Source: Paraconiothyrium sp. Pb-2020 (lineage: Eukaryota > Ascomycota > Dothideomycetes > Pleosporales > Didymosphaeriaceae). From it: a stretch of DNA of 64,000 bases. The position numbers and the translations under genes were made by a program. This document shows, one piece after another, positions 34,279 to 46,872 of the stretch. The stretch spans positions 806,001 to 870,000 of the forward strand of contig JAJUBI010000001.1 in NCBI GenBank assembly GCA_022419385.1, in the 5' to 3' direction. Numbering within the stretch: position 1 is the first letter of the stretch; the number at the start of each line of letters is the position of its first letter. The notes beneath the pieces are model-generated. The model saw only the letters and a list, made by a program, of their open reading frames with translations. It did no database searches and had not been told where the DNA came from.

Positions 34279-35331
34279 ATGGGCTTCTGGAAGCTGGCCA
34301 AGTTCGCTGTTGACACCGCCCTCGACCACATCGAGGGCAAAGAAGCTCCGCCGAAGTACAAGCTCCATCCCGATAGTGCCTACCTAGGCAACAAGTACTA
34401 CTCGAATGACACACATCTGGTGCCTCAGACCGCTAGCTCACGTGCAGCTACCTACTCACGTAGACCCGCTGTCCCCGTCGCCCTGCCCTCGCTTGGGACA
34501 AGTCCTCCAAATCTGAACAAGAAGCAGACGCCATCCACTAGCATCATGAAGCCACACGTATATATCGGCCGAACACCCGTTCACACACTATTGAGCCTAC
34601 CAAAGGAGAAGTACAGTGTGCTGCGGCAGAGCGATTCGGTCAACGACGATAAGATTGACAGGACGGTTGGATGGGATCGCGACTTGTACTGGGTCATCAA
34701 GGGTGCTGTCGTGTTGATGGTAAAGGAGCGCTCTGAAGTGGCCTCTACACCGATTATAGCACAAAAGCAAAACTCGAGCGAGGCAGTGAAAGGTGTGTCT
34801 GCACCACCCCTCAAAACTTACAAGAGCTCGAAGAATACGATCAAGGAGGCAACAATGGCAGAAGGTGGTGGTATGAAGAACATCACCCTTAACAGTCCCA
34901 GTGTCGAAGGTAGATTGCCCCTTACTCCTGGTATTCGTAATCCTAACCTGTACATAGACTTCTTCGCAGGCATCTTCGAAATCGATCAGAGCGACCGCAT
35001 TAACTCGCTCCCTCCGAATCCCTTAGCCAAAACCTCACATGCCACTGAAACGGCGCCTTGTACCGCCACCGGCAAACAAGCCTCCCTCCATCCACTGGAC
35101 TACATCCCCCGGACCGAGCTAGTGGTCATCTTCGCACACGACACGAAGGAGCTGTTCGTTCGGAAATCCGATGGCAAGTTGTACCCGGTCATTTGGAAGT
35201 TGCGCAATGCTGCTTCCCACCGTCCAGAGAGTGGCGAAGCCTCAGCTGCAGTAGATCGTGTGAAGTGCACGCATGTTGAAGGGGAGATGGACGTAGATGA
35301 CGATGGGTTTGTGGACGTAGAATTTGTGTGA
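34279..35331 (+). CDS. Hypothetical protein
   Basis: Single-exon 350-aa protein, start ATG 34279 (MGFWKLAKFAVDTALDHIEG). Family not recognised. The N-terminal amphipathic segment could contact a membrane. Residues about 85-150 (HVYIGRTPVHTLLSLPKEKY, WDRDLYWVIKGAVVLMVKER) and the segment TELVVIFAHDTKELFVRKSDGK-type near the C-terminus look folded. The tail is acidic (MDVDDDGFVDVEFV). Confidence 0.6.
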   Translation: MGFWKLAKFAVDTALDHIEGKEAPPKYKLHPDSAYLGNKYYSNDTHLVPQTASSRAATYSRRPAVPVALPSLGTSPPNLNKKQTPSTSIMKPHVYIGRTPVHTLLSLPKEKYSVLRQSDSVNDDKIDRTVGWDRDLYWVIKGAVVLMVKERSEVASTPIIAQKQNSSEAVKGVSAPPLKTYKSSKNTIKEATMAEGGGMKNITLNSPSVEGRLPLTPGIRNPNLYIDFFAGIFEIDQSDRINSLPPNPLAKTSHATETAPCTATGKQASLHPLDYIPRTELVVIFAHDTKELFVRKSDGKLYPVIWKLRNAASHRPESGEASAAVDRVKCTHVEGEMDVDDDGFVDVEFV

Positions 35332-35938
35332 AGGAAACGGGCGCTAGACACGGTATGTGCGGAAAAGCATCGATACGGTGATAGGGCGATCCTTGAGTAC
35401 GATCGTTTGCGCAGAAGATCGTAAAGATCGGTTTTGGCATGGTGTGAGCTACCGAGCTCGAGGGGTTTGAAGGGTGGATTTGCATATGAACGACCCCAAA
35501 CTTTGGGAATTCCCACTTGCAGCTTACAAAGGTGACCAGGACATAGTATTCGGGTCCTTTTTTGATCGTCGAAGCTCCAATTTGCGAGACTTGAGGCGAG
35601 TATGGTTGCTTCACCTAAATGCCTCCATATATAAACGCTTGTATTTCATAAAAAATGCGATCATTTCAGATGAGGACGATGCTCGACTTGAATGGAAATG
35701 CAAAACGTCCATGTTCTTGCTTCAAAGCTGCGTAGGTGTGTCACTTTAGCAGAGTCAATCGAGTGATGTCCTGTGATAATGTCAGCGTTTGGGGACAACG
35801 CATTCACAAACGATGCATATGTCCTCGAGATATCTATCCTCATCCATGTACAGGAAGTCCACTCAGGCTTATATTCCATCTATATAACATCAGTTTCTTG
35901 AACCATCACTGCGCATCAACTTATCGTTCGCTGCAAAG
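35332..35938. other. Intergenic, no gene seen
   Basis: Nothing recognised apart from TATATAA at 35881-35887, 58 bp upstream of the next start codon. Confidence 0.5.
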
Positions 35939-36440
35939 ATGATGATCATAGAGGGACCGTACCTAAGCCCACGTTTCGATGAGTTCTACCACCCACTCGA
36001 GCTTGAGTATTTCCCAGACGGAAACTATATCGCTCTACGAGAACGTTGTCGACCATGCTTGGCCACCCAGCTACCCGCGGACCTGTGGAACAAACCTGCT
36101 TTGATCGATTACGATCATTGGGCGGAAGTTCACTCTCGGCTGAGACAACAAGGTACGGGGGATACGCTAGTAGAGTGGCAATGACAGACTGATAGGACCA
36201 GGTGTGGTGCTACCTTGCGACTTCGAGGACGGATGGAATATGCGCAGCGAGGGGAGAGGTGCAGCCACGGAAGCCACCAGCCACGATAGGTGCGTAGTTG
36301 AAGAAGGGGAGGAATACGAAAAACGAAAGCAAACAGAGATCCCTAAAACTGACAAAGGATCTACGGTCCCACCTCTTTTGCAGAACTTGGGACGAAGAAT
36401 GATCGGATTCCTTACACTTCTTGCAACGGGGCAATATTAA
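35939..36440 (+). CDS. Small two-exon hypothetical protein
   Basis: 152 aa from exons 35939-36152 and 36196-36440. The 43-nt intron (donor GTACGG, acceptor GATAG, phase 1) joins RLRQQ to GPGVVLPCDFEDGWNM and keeps a single open frame, which supports the model. The first exon shows a compact, aromatic-rich segment (PLELEYFPDGNYIALRERC). The second is charged and ends in RRMIGFLTLLATG, a short hydrophobic tail. A TATA element lies 58 bp upstream. Family not recognised. Confidence 0.55.
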
Positions 36441-36733
36441 GGCGACGAGAGGGTGAAACAACGAGTACAACAATCATCCGATGGTACATTGCTCCCAGAG
36501 AGTTAGAGATGTGCAGCTTCTCGATAGCCCTACTGCAATACAATGTGAAATGGTTTTGTACAATGGATGCTCACAACTCCCAAGTGTTCAAAAGGATGCG
36601 CGTGCATCAGCCACACACCAGCCACAATGACGTCCCGCAGCCCACGCGTCCCGCATTCACAGCATCAACGACCTCCACAACAAGGCACGCGTCCATCCAA
36701 GCTGCTGTCTGCCTCCGCCATGCTCCCCAGACC

Positions 36734-38910
36734 ATGTCGAGCTCATCCCTAACCCCCGCGCAAACCCACGCTCTCTTCGATATCCTGGTACACCACCAGC
36801 TCTACTCGGAGATTGAAGCCTTTAAATACCCCAAGGCTATCGAGCAATATGGGTTCCCCTTCCGCAAGGCGGATGGCGTGCAGACGACATCCCCGTTGCT
36901 GCAGACTATGCTGAATAAGTTTGTGCTGCGGCTACCGGGTCTGAAGAATGTCGCACTGGATTTCTGGCAAGACAAAGTGCGTGTGTTGGTCCAGAAGCTG
37001 GGCGATGCGGAACTCTCCGAGAGCTACGACAAGGGATCTATAGGCGCGAGAAAGGCGCTGGCGACGGCGATAAGCAGCTTGCTGGAATATGTGGCCAGGG
37101 GCATCCTGGGCGGATACCCCGTGGGCAAGTGGAAAGAGCGCAAAAAAGAATACGATACAAGCAAGCCGGAAGACGTTCTGCAGGCCTGGGACGACGGGAT
37201 GCGGGAGTTGATCTACGGCGATCTGCTAGATGAGTTGTTTGAGAAGGTTGCGAAGTCGGACAAGCTGGAGCAGCACTCAAGCTTGGTGCAAGCGGCGCAC
37301 GAATTCATTTTGTTGAAGTGAGTCACCTCAATATCATCATGGCCAAGCGTGCTGATATAGGCAGCCTTGCATCATTCCTCCACCACGTCTTCATCATGTC
37401 ACCGGACGGCCAATATCTCCTCCGCGTCCTCGAGAACATACACCGGCTCATCCCATATATGATGATCAGGCAGACACTGCGGGTAGGAAATGCGGCAACA
37501 ATGATAAATGGCATGGTCCGGCTAGTTCTCGCGAAGCTCTCGGTGACCGCCGTCACCAATTGGATAGGACTCACCAACAACACAAACGACGGCATGAACC
37601 TGTTGCAGCAAATTATGTCCACGGTCATGGCATGGGATACGTCAGAGTTCCAGAAGCGCGCACAGAAGCTTGAAAGTTGCAGAGATCCGCCTAAGAAGGA
37701 AGTCTTCAAGGCGATCAAGGCATACGTTTATGCTTCGAAGGACAAACACGATGCCGCGCGCAACATATCACTAGAAGAATCAAAGTCCATCGTTGGCGTC
37801 ATCCTCGAGACTTCAGATCCACCTATAGAACCCACTTCTCTCAGCGAGCATCAACACACTGTAGCGATGGAATACTACAGCAATTACCTCTCCATCCGCG
37901 ACCGTGAGGAACTCACCAAGATTCTCTGCAAGCTCCAACCGGACGTCTTGACGTCTGCTATGAAAGATCTCGTAGCAGCATTCGACCCTGTCATTCGCGC
38001 CGTGCACAACGCCGTCGACCTTTCGGGCACAGTCTACGACGCGGAAGTATTCCTCACCGACCTCATCAAAGTGTCAAAACCTAAGAAACCCTCCGGAACA
38101 GGCAGCAGGCCGAGCAGTCGGGCGAGTTCGCCTGGCCCGAACGGTCCTGCTAGCATCAGTGATAATGCAAAGGACATACACAATCCCACCGTCGAAGATT
38201 ACGTTCAACTACTGAGGAAGCATATGCCCTCTTCTCACAGATTCCTCCACCAGATCTGCAAGAACGCGCCAGACCTCGCGAACCAATATCGCGAGTACGC
38301 GCAATCCGTCCTCGCCGAGTTTCGCGTCAACAACTCGCCCAACGAAGAACTCGCCGCCCACGGCGCCGGCAACATGACTCTTCCCCTCCAATCCCTCTTC
38401 TCCACCCTCTCGACCGAAAAACAAGACGAACTGAAGAAGCTCCTTGACCAGCACGAAAAGCACCTGCAAGCACTGAAGAAGACTTCACAATCAAGGCTAG
38501 AAACCATAATGTCCTCGCACACCAAAGCCTCTTCCCCGAAACCAGGCGCCGGCAAAGGCACAGCCCACGGACCCGGTATGTACCTCTCCCGCTGGCACTC
38601 CCTCCTCGACAGCTGCTACATTACGCCCGCCACCCTGCACGGCCCCGTGCGCCGCGGCTGGGAAGTCAAAGGCGAGCTTGACGGCAAAGGGCTCAAGACG
38701 TCTACCGTCCTCAACAATGTCACGCATAGGCGTCTGGGCAGCAGAGACCGGAATCAAGGGTTGAACATGGCGGATGGAACGGGTGATGCGGTGGAGAGGC
38801 GCGAAAGGAAGAGAGATGGGCTGGAGGAGGATAGGGTTAGGGAGGTATGGGCAAGTATGGAGATGGGATGGGTGGGGGTCTGCAAGGGGTTGGAAGTCAT
38901 GGGTGATTGA
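36734..38910 (+). CDS. PXB/DUF3818-type lipid-associated protein without PX domain
   Basis: 709 aa from exons 36734-37317 and 37365-38910. The 47-nt intron (donor GTGAGT, acceptor GGCAG, phase 2) joins HEFILL to LASFLHHVFIMSPDG. The start at 36734 (MSSSSLTPAQTHALFDILVH) is where the PX-associated (PXB) domain begins, at about residues 8-130. The second exon begins with the DUF3818-type helical region (GQYLLRVLENIHRLIPYMMI, MVRLVLAKLSVTAVTNWIGL) and contains YLSRWHSLLDSCYITPATLH near the end. Proteins of this class, such as yeast YPR097W, normally carry a PX phosphoinositide-binding domain between these parts; none is visible here. Likely peripheral on endomembranes. Confidence 0.7.
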
Positions 38911-41006
38911 GCGCATCCTCACTATTCTTCGTGGGGAGCTGAGGCACAGGGTGGAAGATGCGCATTGGCGGGTGCGCATGTTCCAGCGTTGCACGGCCTG
39001 GTTACGTACACTTGCCCCTTTGAGCCAATTTGCATGCATTACGAATAGAAACGTAGATTAATGCCATTGTTCTATTGTCAATAGTTGGGGTGCAGAGGGG
39101 CCGCGTGCTTGTCAGAAAATGTGGCGGTCAGAAATGCGGAGTTGATCTTCAGCCTCGCATCCACCAGATCAGATCGGCTCGCTTGAGATAGTTTATAAAT
39201 TTATGACTGTTTCAAGAGTAGTGTGTAAGGCGGGCATGCAGCGGATGTGGGTCGTCAGGTGGGGTGCGTGGTGGTGTAGTGACGGTTGGATGGGTCCGAT
39301 ATGGATTCATAGTGTAGAGTAGGTGCAGAAGGAGTTCGGTAGAGCAATGTGGATACCTCTCTTAGAACATTACTGTAAGTATTTTACGATTCGGCTAGCG
39401 TGGATGTAGGGAATGGGTATTTGGAGTTCTAAATCGGAAATTAATGATGTGCCAACACCATTGAAAACCCTTACGCTATGAGCAGATTCAGGATAATGGT
39501 AGCCACACGACACTTACACTTCCATAGTCTTACAATCTTGTTATTCCTGCTCTCTGATAATTAAACCTGCGAAATCGAATTCACACAAAGCCTCACTCAC
39601 CCCAGCGGCACCAATCCCCAAAAGAAACCAACATCAAAACGGTCAATCTTGCCCACGATCGCCACGGACTTCACTCAACCAGTCATCCATACTCACAACC
39701 TCGCACATTGTTCGCACCCCCTCATATCCCATATATTACTTACCTGAGGCTGAACATGCACTCCACTCCCTTTCTGACCGTGCATATCCGCCGCAAAACA
39801 AGCTCCCAACTAGCAGCCATGGGAGAAGGATGCGGGCGATTTTAGAATTCGAGCTACGGAACGGACTTGGAAGGATCGTGCATGCATACTCGCCTCAGAT
39901 GTGCATGCATGCTGCACCCCATCTAATTTGACATCGACAACTATTAGTGATCGATCATCCAAGTAGCAAACGATATACCAGACGATCTCGCCACGTCCTC
40001 CGGACTCTGCGAACAGCGAAGTGAGTAACGTGAATGACTTCAAAGGGTCGGCGACGTGCATTTTTCACGCTCAATGCACCATTGCGTCGTGGCGAGTTTC
40101 TCATTCGCTTCAATCCAGCATGCTGAATACCAAGGCGGCACGATAACAGCGTGACTAACTCGCCGCTCCCTCCAGATTGTTTACTATCTCTGTAGACGGA
40201 GAGTGATAGCGGGGGTGTGATAAGTGCTTCCGAGCGGGAGAGAAGGCGTGCAGGAGTGTTAGCACATTTTCCTGTTCCCTCCGCTGCGCTTGCTGTAGCG
40301 CGTACCACCCAGCGTAACCACCGCACTAGTTCAGATGGACTTTACACACTACACGGAAGACTAATCCTATACTTCCTTCCGCTTCAATATTCCAATGCTA
40401 TCTTCCACAAGACCGAAACTCCTAACACGCACGCACGCCGTCGTGCGCAGTCTATCACACCAGCCCGGTCCTCGCCGCTGCATTGCTCAATCCGAGGTAA
40501 TCGCAGATAGTGTTTGGCTCGGTCGGTGACGGAACTCCGGAAGCGCGAGGGCTCGGCGTGGAAACGCTGCGGTTCCGAGATGAAATGGACGGGAGATCGG
40601 CGCGGCGACAACAAACGTCGACCAGGTCAGGTGAGGGCGAAAATGGTATGTCCTGTGACGTTGACGACGGCCGTACAGGGGGAATTTGCTGTCGATGTAG
40701 GCGCGTTGCCCCGGGTTTCTACCTCTAGATAGCAGCTTGTTTGAGGTGCGAACTTGCTCGGTTATATTCGTCGAGCGTGAGCTGGCGTGTAGCTGTGAGA
40801 ATCACCACCGTTGTGATTCTCATATAGTAAAGCTTGGTATATCCATATAGAGTTGTAAACCCCAGCCCTTCCTTATCATATACTATTCGTAAAGCGCGTG
40901 AAGTGCGCAATGGTATCTCGCCGCCGTGCAGTGCAAAGCAATCCAAACGCCGTGTTCCCTGGCCATCCTGAGACCAGAATTACCCAAAAGAGACGCTAAC
41001 AATCTA
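38911..41006. other. Long intergenic region, no gene seen
   Basis: 2.1 kb. The T/G-rich first part (39060-39420) and C/A-rich later part (39580-39780) hold no ORF with domain character. The region around 40200-40730 is GC-richer but its ORFs overlap on several frames and look accidental. Confidence 0.55.
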
Positions 41007-42965
41007 TCACCACATGTACATCCTCTCAGGCAACCTCCCTGGGTCTACAACCCTGAAACCCCCTTCCCCCTCCTCCCATGCCACTCCCTCCACACTCAAC
41101 GTCCAGGCCACAAGCACAAGCCTCGCAACGTGAACAACGGTCTGCACATCCAGCGGCAAGCTCCCCTTCAGCACATCTTCAACCTGCCGCCCAAGATTAT
41201 GCACCGGAAACGTAGAACTCGGCCTCCCGCTGCCCGGCCCGTCCGGCGACGCAGTCCCAGAAGAGCGGTCCGAAAGTCGTGAGCGGCGACGCGTCTCTTT
41301 CCTTGAGACGCTCGAGGTACGCTTGGAAGAAGGCGCAGAAAGGATAGTCCCACCGATGAGATGCGCGGCAACGGCGTCTTCATAGGAGCGCTCCATTTCA
41401 GACTTGAGACCTTCTCTCACGGCGGATACGACGTCGGCGGGTCGCATGTCTGGAACGAGGGCGATGAGGCGTTCGAGTAGGGTGGTGTAGCGGCTCATAC
41501 GCGCGACTTTGTCTGCGAGCGCTTCATCGGTAAGGGTACCCCTGGCGAGCTTGGCTAGTCGCTCGTTTAAGCGGAAGCGAAGGTGTGCGTTCGTGTTTTC
41601 GAGAAGGGGGCCGAACAGTTGAAGATGGGGGGCTTGGCGGTGGACTTTTTCGACGAGAGCGTCCAGGCGTTGGAGTAGGCGGCCTGGGACGAGACCACCG
41701 GAGGCGACGAATCGGACGGTCTGGATGAGAGGAATGCTGGCAAAAGGGGTAAAGCCACCTGTGAAGACAAGGTCCCCAATTGCGTGGAGGAGGCGGGATG
41801 TGTGGTTTGCAGTTTCCGAAGGGGCCAAGGCATGGAAGTTTGGCGCGCGAGCGTTGGGAAGACGGGCAAGGAATTGAGAACCTTTGGTATCGGCACCGGT
41901 TGGCTGTAGATATAGATGCTTTCCTGCTTTCAAATGCGACAGTGTCTCGGCAGTAATTAGGATGCTGTTTATGGTCTTGCGGTCTGAGGCGAAAGGTAGC
42001 GAGCCAGACGCGAGATGCTTAGCGTGTAGGGTGGAGTAGCCGGAGCCTTTCGCTGGCAGTTGGGAAACATTTCGCTTGTTTGATGTCAGTGATATGTGGT
42101 ATGACCCATCGCTTGTCGCCGTCGCTGCGATCGATACACCCAGTGCCCCCTTGTAGGTATTCGCCCAGCTTTCGCATTTCTCGTTCTGAGCATCGAGACT
42201 GATATCCACAGGGCTCCCTAGTACAACGGATAATGCAGCGAGTTCGTGGCCTGTCACTGGGACTGATGTGTGTCCTTGGAAAAGAAGGGCGTGCTGCAAA
42301 TCTTGATCCCAGTATGTATGTACGGACCCTGGACCACCAGCTTCGAGCGGGAGACTATTGTGAAGAGGTACAAGGCTCGGTGACAACAACTTCTTGACGG
42401 ACCGTGATCGACCGATACCCAAATCCCCTAGATCCATTGACTTCCTGACAATATCGACTGACTTTCGCGATGCTCGTTTGGGTAGATCTGGCCTCCTTGG
42501 TGGTGATACACTGACCGACTGTGTCCGCTGTACCTTCTTTGTCGATGCAAGGAACTTGTTTATCTCAGAGGTGTACGTCGCACGTTCAGCCGCGGGGCGG
42601 TTTCGCAGCTCATGCGAAAAAGCATCGTATACATCCTGAAGTGACAACTCGCCCGGCGTACCATGTTGAACGTTGAATAGTGAGGAGGAAAAGATGCTCT
42701 CGTCTCCTGCTTTGATGATTCCCGAAGGAGTCGGTACCCAGTGTCCACGTTCCTTATTCGGCGCTGAGAACAACTTGACTGAACGGGCCCGCGAAAGGAG
42801 AGACGTCTCTTGCTGTACTGGGTCATTAGACCGTTCGCTACCAGCTTCCGGTTGATCCTTGGAGGACCTGTTGTGGCTCCATAGAAAGCGTGCTACGACG
42901 ACCATGATGGATAGGAGCACAAGGCTGGATATGACACTGGCTGCGATAATCTCTCGCTGACGCAT
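41007..42965 (-). CDS. Single-pass membrane hypothetical protein
   Basis: A single-exon 652-aa protein. The N-terminus has one membrane anchor (about residues 7-29: IIAASVISSLVLLSIMVVVA) with little before it, so the rest is probably cytosolic or lumenal depending on orientation. Residues 35-210 are disordered with RRPDLPKRASRKSVD-type basic Ser-rich motifs that could be phosphorylated. Residues about 215-520 form a folded part (HTYWDQDLQHALLFQGHTSV, GYSTLHAKHLASGSL, LVFTGGFTPFASIPLIQTVRF). A second helical part ends the protein. Family not recognised. Confidence 0.7.
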   Translation of the reverse strand: MRQREIIAASVISSLVLLSIMVVVARFLWSHNRSSKDQPEAGSERSNDPVQQETSLLSRARSVKLFSAPNKERGHWVPTPSGIIKAGDESIFSSSLFNVQHGTPGELSLQDVYDAFSHELRNRPAAERATYTSEINKFLASTKKVQRTQSVSVSPPRRPDLPKRASRKSVDIVRKSMDLGDLGIGRSRSVKKLLSPSLVPLHNSLPLEAGGPGSVHTYWDQDLQHALLFQGHTSVPVTGHELAALSVVLGSPVDISLDAQNEKCESWANTYKGALGVSIAATATSDGSYHISLTSNKRNVSQLPAKGSGYSTLHAKHLASGSLPFASDRKTINSILITAETLSHLKAGKHLYLQPTGADTKGSQFLARLPNARAPNFHALAPSETANHTSRLLHAIGDLVFTGGFTPFASIPLIQTVRFVASGGLVPGRLLQRLDALVEKVHRQAPHLQLFGPLLENTNAHLRFRLNERLAKLARGTLTDEALADKVARMSRYTTLLERLIALVPDMRPADVVSAVREGLKSEMERSYEDAVAAHLIGGTILSAPSSKRTSSVSRKETRRRSRLSDRSSGTASPDGPGSGRPSSTFPVHNLGRQVEDVLKGSLPLDVQTVVHVARLVLVAWTLSVEGVAWEEGEGGFRVVDPGRLPERMYMW

Positions 42966-44007
42966 GGCGGGCGAACGTGATTTTTAATATATAGTGAATG
43001 GTCGCTGGGGTCCTCGCTAACGGTGGACCCCAGACAATGACGTCCAATCGGACCGCGAGGAAGGCGCGAAGTCCGACCTGAACCCTGGCAGTAGAAAAAG
43101 ACGCCCTTTACGGTCCAGACGGCTGCCATGCTGGTTCTGAAAGGAGCAAAAGCCTGCTAATGACGGACGATCCGAGGGATTGGGCGCATAACAACAGGCG
43201 CGCTGACGAGAAGAAGCTTAGAAGAATGGCCAGCTGTACAAAGAGCATCGCACCAACGAGAAACACTTGAACATCGACATTGGCTGCACAATCACGCTGG
43301 TCAGGACAGAGCCCAGATCGCGACCGTGCCTCGATTCCCTTCTCATGGAACCGTATGCATCCTTCTCCGTTGTTCTCTTTTGGCCCTCGATGAGTAAGGC
43401 AGCATTTCAAAGGCTCGGCGATATACAGCAAGTGGGCCCGGACCCCGAGTACCCGCAAACCGAGACGATCTCTTTGTTGCGCCCTGCACGTTTTTGCACG
43501 CGGTATGGCTCTGGGTCCGTATCCGCCGCCAGCGAAAGCCTACCTCTATGGTGGTCCTCGGGATCGCGCCTGTCCTTCAGGCATCACACCGCATCGCATC
43601 CGTGAGCCGTCGATCGCGCGAATAAGTTTCACACAGAACAAACCATTAGCGCGGGGTCCAAGTCAGAGAGACATATGACAGCATATTCAGGTCGCCTGCA
43701 TGGTAGATCCGCATGCTGCGATCGACATGATTAAGTCTTACTCCTTTTCTGACAGCTCTTAGCTGGGGTCTTTTAGCGGTCGTTCAAGCACCAGCGCCTG
43801 CCCACCAAACTGAAACATGACATAAACCACGCTGTTGGTTACGGAAGTAGATTTGGTTCCTCGGCAAATCAAAAACAATCCGCCTTACAAGATCTGCACC
43901 CAGCTAAGAGTCAGAACCTTTTTTTTCTCTTCTGGTTGTGGACGTGGAGCCTTAGATCCGACAAACGCCGAACAAATGCTTGTTTTCGACAAGCGCCTGA
44001 CCCACGA
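42966..44007. other. Intergenic, no convincing gene
   Basis: A minus-strand frame at 43108-43458 contains one hydrophobic segment (FLVGAMLFVQLAILLSFF), but no splice-linked partner exon or family match supports a gene. Confidence 0.5.
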
Positions 44008-46020
44008 TTATGAATTCCTCCGAAAAGCTTGTGACTGCGATGCATTTCTCCCAATCAACCCTTGTATCTTGTGCATTTTCTTTTGCGTAGCGAGCAGAGG
44101 CAGCGGGTGCTCGAAGATCATCTGAGCCAGGGTACGGCTCGAATACATGGTGATGCAGCGCTTAACCCACGTGGAGTACGCTTCGTTATGCTCACTTGGG
44201 CGTGAGTACGTGGAGATGGTCACAGGCAGGCGCGCTGCAGCCGATCCAACTACACACACCCAGTAAAACACCCCTACCATGTTGTTCCACGAGTCGCCCG
44301 TGTTCGTCCGTTCCAAAACTTCGTAGAGCGACTCTGTAAGGCGCTTTGTCGGCAGACCCTCTTCGGAGACGGACGGCGCGGCGCGCACGACAGCGTTTAG
44401 CGTGGGGTCGGCCGCTACTGAAAAAGGAACGCATGTGATGATTGCTGACATGTAAATCAGCGCTGTCAGGCGGCATGCCTCGTATATCCAATCATTCGTA
44501 GTCGGGAGGCCAGGTGTGTAAGCACAAGGTGCTGAGGCCAGTTTGGTGCGGTATTGAGCCACTTTTGCATCGTAGTCGACTGATAGAGTCTGGAACCGGC
44601 TCTCGTCAACTTCTATATCTGCATCGACGACACTTGACAAGCTGTCACTATAAGCGAGAAACAAGTCGGTCATATCTCGCACGTCGCAAAGTAGCTTGTA
44701 GGTATCCCGGGAGCATGCAGGATCGGTGACGACAGACAACATTTGCTCGCGCGGGCAGTAGAGCGGAGACTCAGGCAATGCCATCGAAGCGTCGACTGGG
44801 AAGTCGGGTGCCTGGAAATCACATAACTGAGGGAGCGGTGTCGATTCACAAATGATGGGTACATGACCGCATACACTGTGGAAGGTAAGACAACGTTGAC
44901 GCCTTCGAGCAGCCAGAGAATACTTACATTGCAGTAGCAAGACCAACTGTGTCAAAGGTGGGAGGTAAGTCTAGCTTCTCTCTGGCGGCCATGAGCCTAG
45001 CCATGCCTGCCATGTGAATATCCAGCGTCTTCTCGTTGCAGCTCCAGGTTTCGCCCATGAGTAGATGGATGATCACCATGATAGTATCGTCGCGACACAT
45101 TGTATCGGTATGGCGAAGACGCTCATTGATCCAACTGATGATCTCAGCCTTGATGAGAATGGTGCGTCTGCTCTCTCCACATATGCCGTCAAGCATATCT
45201 CGCCAAGTAGATGACATGATTGTGGAGCTGAGTAGTATATGCGGATGCGCAAGCATAGCCGGCACCCACCTGGCTAGGGTTTGTTTGGACACAAAGATGC
45301 GGTTGCAGCTGCGGACGAGCTTATTAGAGTCAAGCTCTGGAGTAGCAAACTTGGGTATGACTCGAAAGGGGTCCATGGTGCCGCCAATGCATGGATTCGC
45401 GAGTCTTCTGGCGAGCAGTTGAAGCAATATGGCATCCCTTTCCTTCTCGCTCTCGATGACGCGCTTCGCGGCTTGATTTAGCGGTATAGCCAACGTTGCC
45501 TTTCGGTAGCTCGGCGAGTACGCAGGCACCATCGCTGTATTGTTGTTGGGCATCCATAACGCATCGACATCCGCCTCATGGTCTTGCGAGGTCCACCAAT
45601 CCTCTGTACGCGGTTGTGAGTCGTGCCGGGGTAACAGGAAAGCGTCGTCGTCGGCCTCGTACGACTCGTCGTTCTGTCGCGCGGGAACCACACGCTCTAC
45701 CGGCTGCGCGCGTGAACGTTTGACCTGAGTACTCTCATTCTTCTTGTTCTGCTTCTTCTGCTCCGCCGACTGGTATCTGTATTGGATCATAGCCTGCGAC
45801 CGTACGCTTCGCTTCGCCTTCTCGCCCTTGAAGTCGGACGGGTCGGTCGCAGTGACGAATTGCAACTGGGGAGGCCCTTTGCGCTGTCGCGGCTGACGAC
45901 GCACCCGCGCTTTCGTTCCATCTTGGTTCGTCGAGGTGGCTTCTGCGATGCGTCAGTGTCGAGCTCCGCCGCGGGGTTGCTACACCGCTCGAACGTACCT
46001 TTGTCTTCCGCTGAAGCCAT
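44008..46020 (-). CDS. Fungal-type transcription regulator lacking visible zinc cluster
   Basis: 634 aa from exons 46020-45999, 45942-44928 and 44875-44008. Phases 1 and 2 fit exactly, with donors GTACGT and GTAAGT. The first exon codes only MASAEDK. The N-terminal part is basic (QPRQRKGPP, FVTATDPSDFKGEKAKRSVRSQAMIQYRY). The rest is a helical domain resembling the fungal-specific transcription factor domain found behind Zn2Cys6 clusters (ARRLANPCIGG, YEACRLTALIYMSAI, WVCVVGSAAARL). No Cys6 cluster is present, so DNA binding is not shown. I assign it as a regulator-like protein. Confidence 0.7.
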
Positions 46021-46872
46021 GCTGGAGGATTCTATCCATCGCAGCGGACGAGACGACGGCTCCGGCATGGCTTAAGAGAAGCAAGCAACTCTAGCGCATG
46101 CATCTTCGAGCGACGTGGTACAGTTGAGGATAGCTTAAAACTTGCCGTTGAGTTCTCCTCTCCACATTGCCAGGATCGGAAGTTCAGCCCTGCATGCGCG
46201 TGCTTGGCCGGCACATGCGCGACATTCATTGCCGCCACAACGATATCATAACCTTGTGCAACTGTCCAGCTCCACCAGAGCAGCTATCACTGTGATTTTG
46301 ACAGAGGAGCAAAAGCAGTCGTGATGACGGCTCAGTCGGTGCAGCGTTGATCCGTACCTGAGCGCTCATGATCACCTGAGGCAGGCGCGCCTTGGGGTGG
46401 GACGCGCCTTCCCTGCAACGGTTAAATCTACGCTCCCTTTGGTCCAGCTGCAGCAGCCCTACATGTTACGCCCGACCGCTGCAACGCTGCATTGCAAGTC
46501 ATGGACGGGAAGTAGGAAGTAAAGGGCTTGATCTGGAAGTTGGATCATGAGATATGTGTTTGCGCACGAACAAGAAGGATTGAGAGGCTGCGTGGGGAGC
46601 TCTGCCGCCAACCTTTGCAGGCCCGGTTGATAGATGCTAGGTAAGCGCAGCAGGAATCGGATAGGAAGCCAGTCCATCGTTACCAAGATTCGAATGTAGA
46701 TAACAGTGCACTGTTTCAATATTCGAGTTTGGTCATCAGTCCAATGTTACAGGTACACAAACTCAAACATTGTTCATCTTCCGAATGTAGTAATCAATCA
46801 AGAAATTAACAGCATTCATTAACCGCATGTACTAACTTCGCTATTCGGCCGTCAAATGTCCAGCATGCCCAC
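46021..46872. other. Intergenic between ORFs, no gene seen
   Basis: Promoter of the regulator gene and 3' region of the amylase gene. Nothing recognised. Confidence 0.6.

Noticed and set aside
43108..43458. Minus-strand frame with one hydrophobic segment
   Set aside because: A single membrane-like stretch without a family match, a clear start context or linked exons is not enough.
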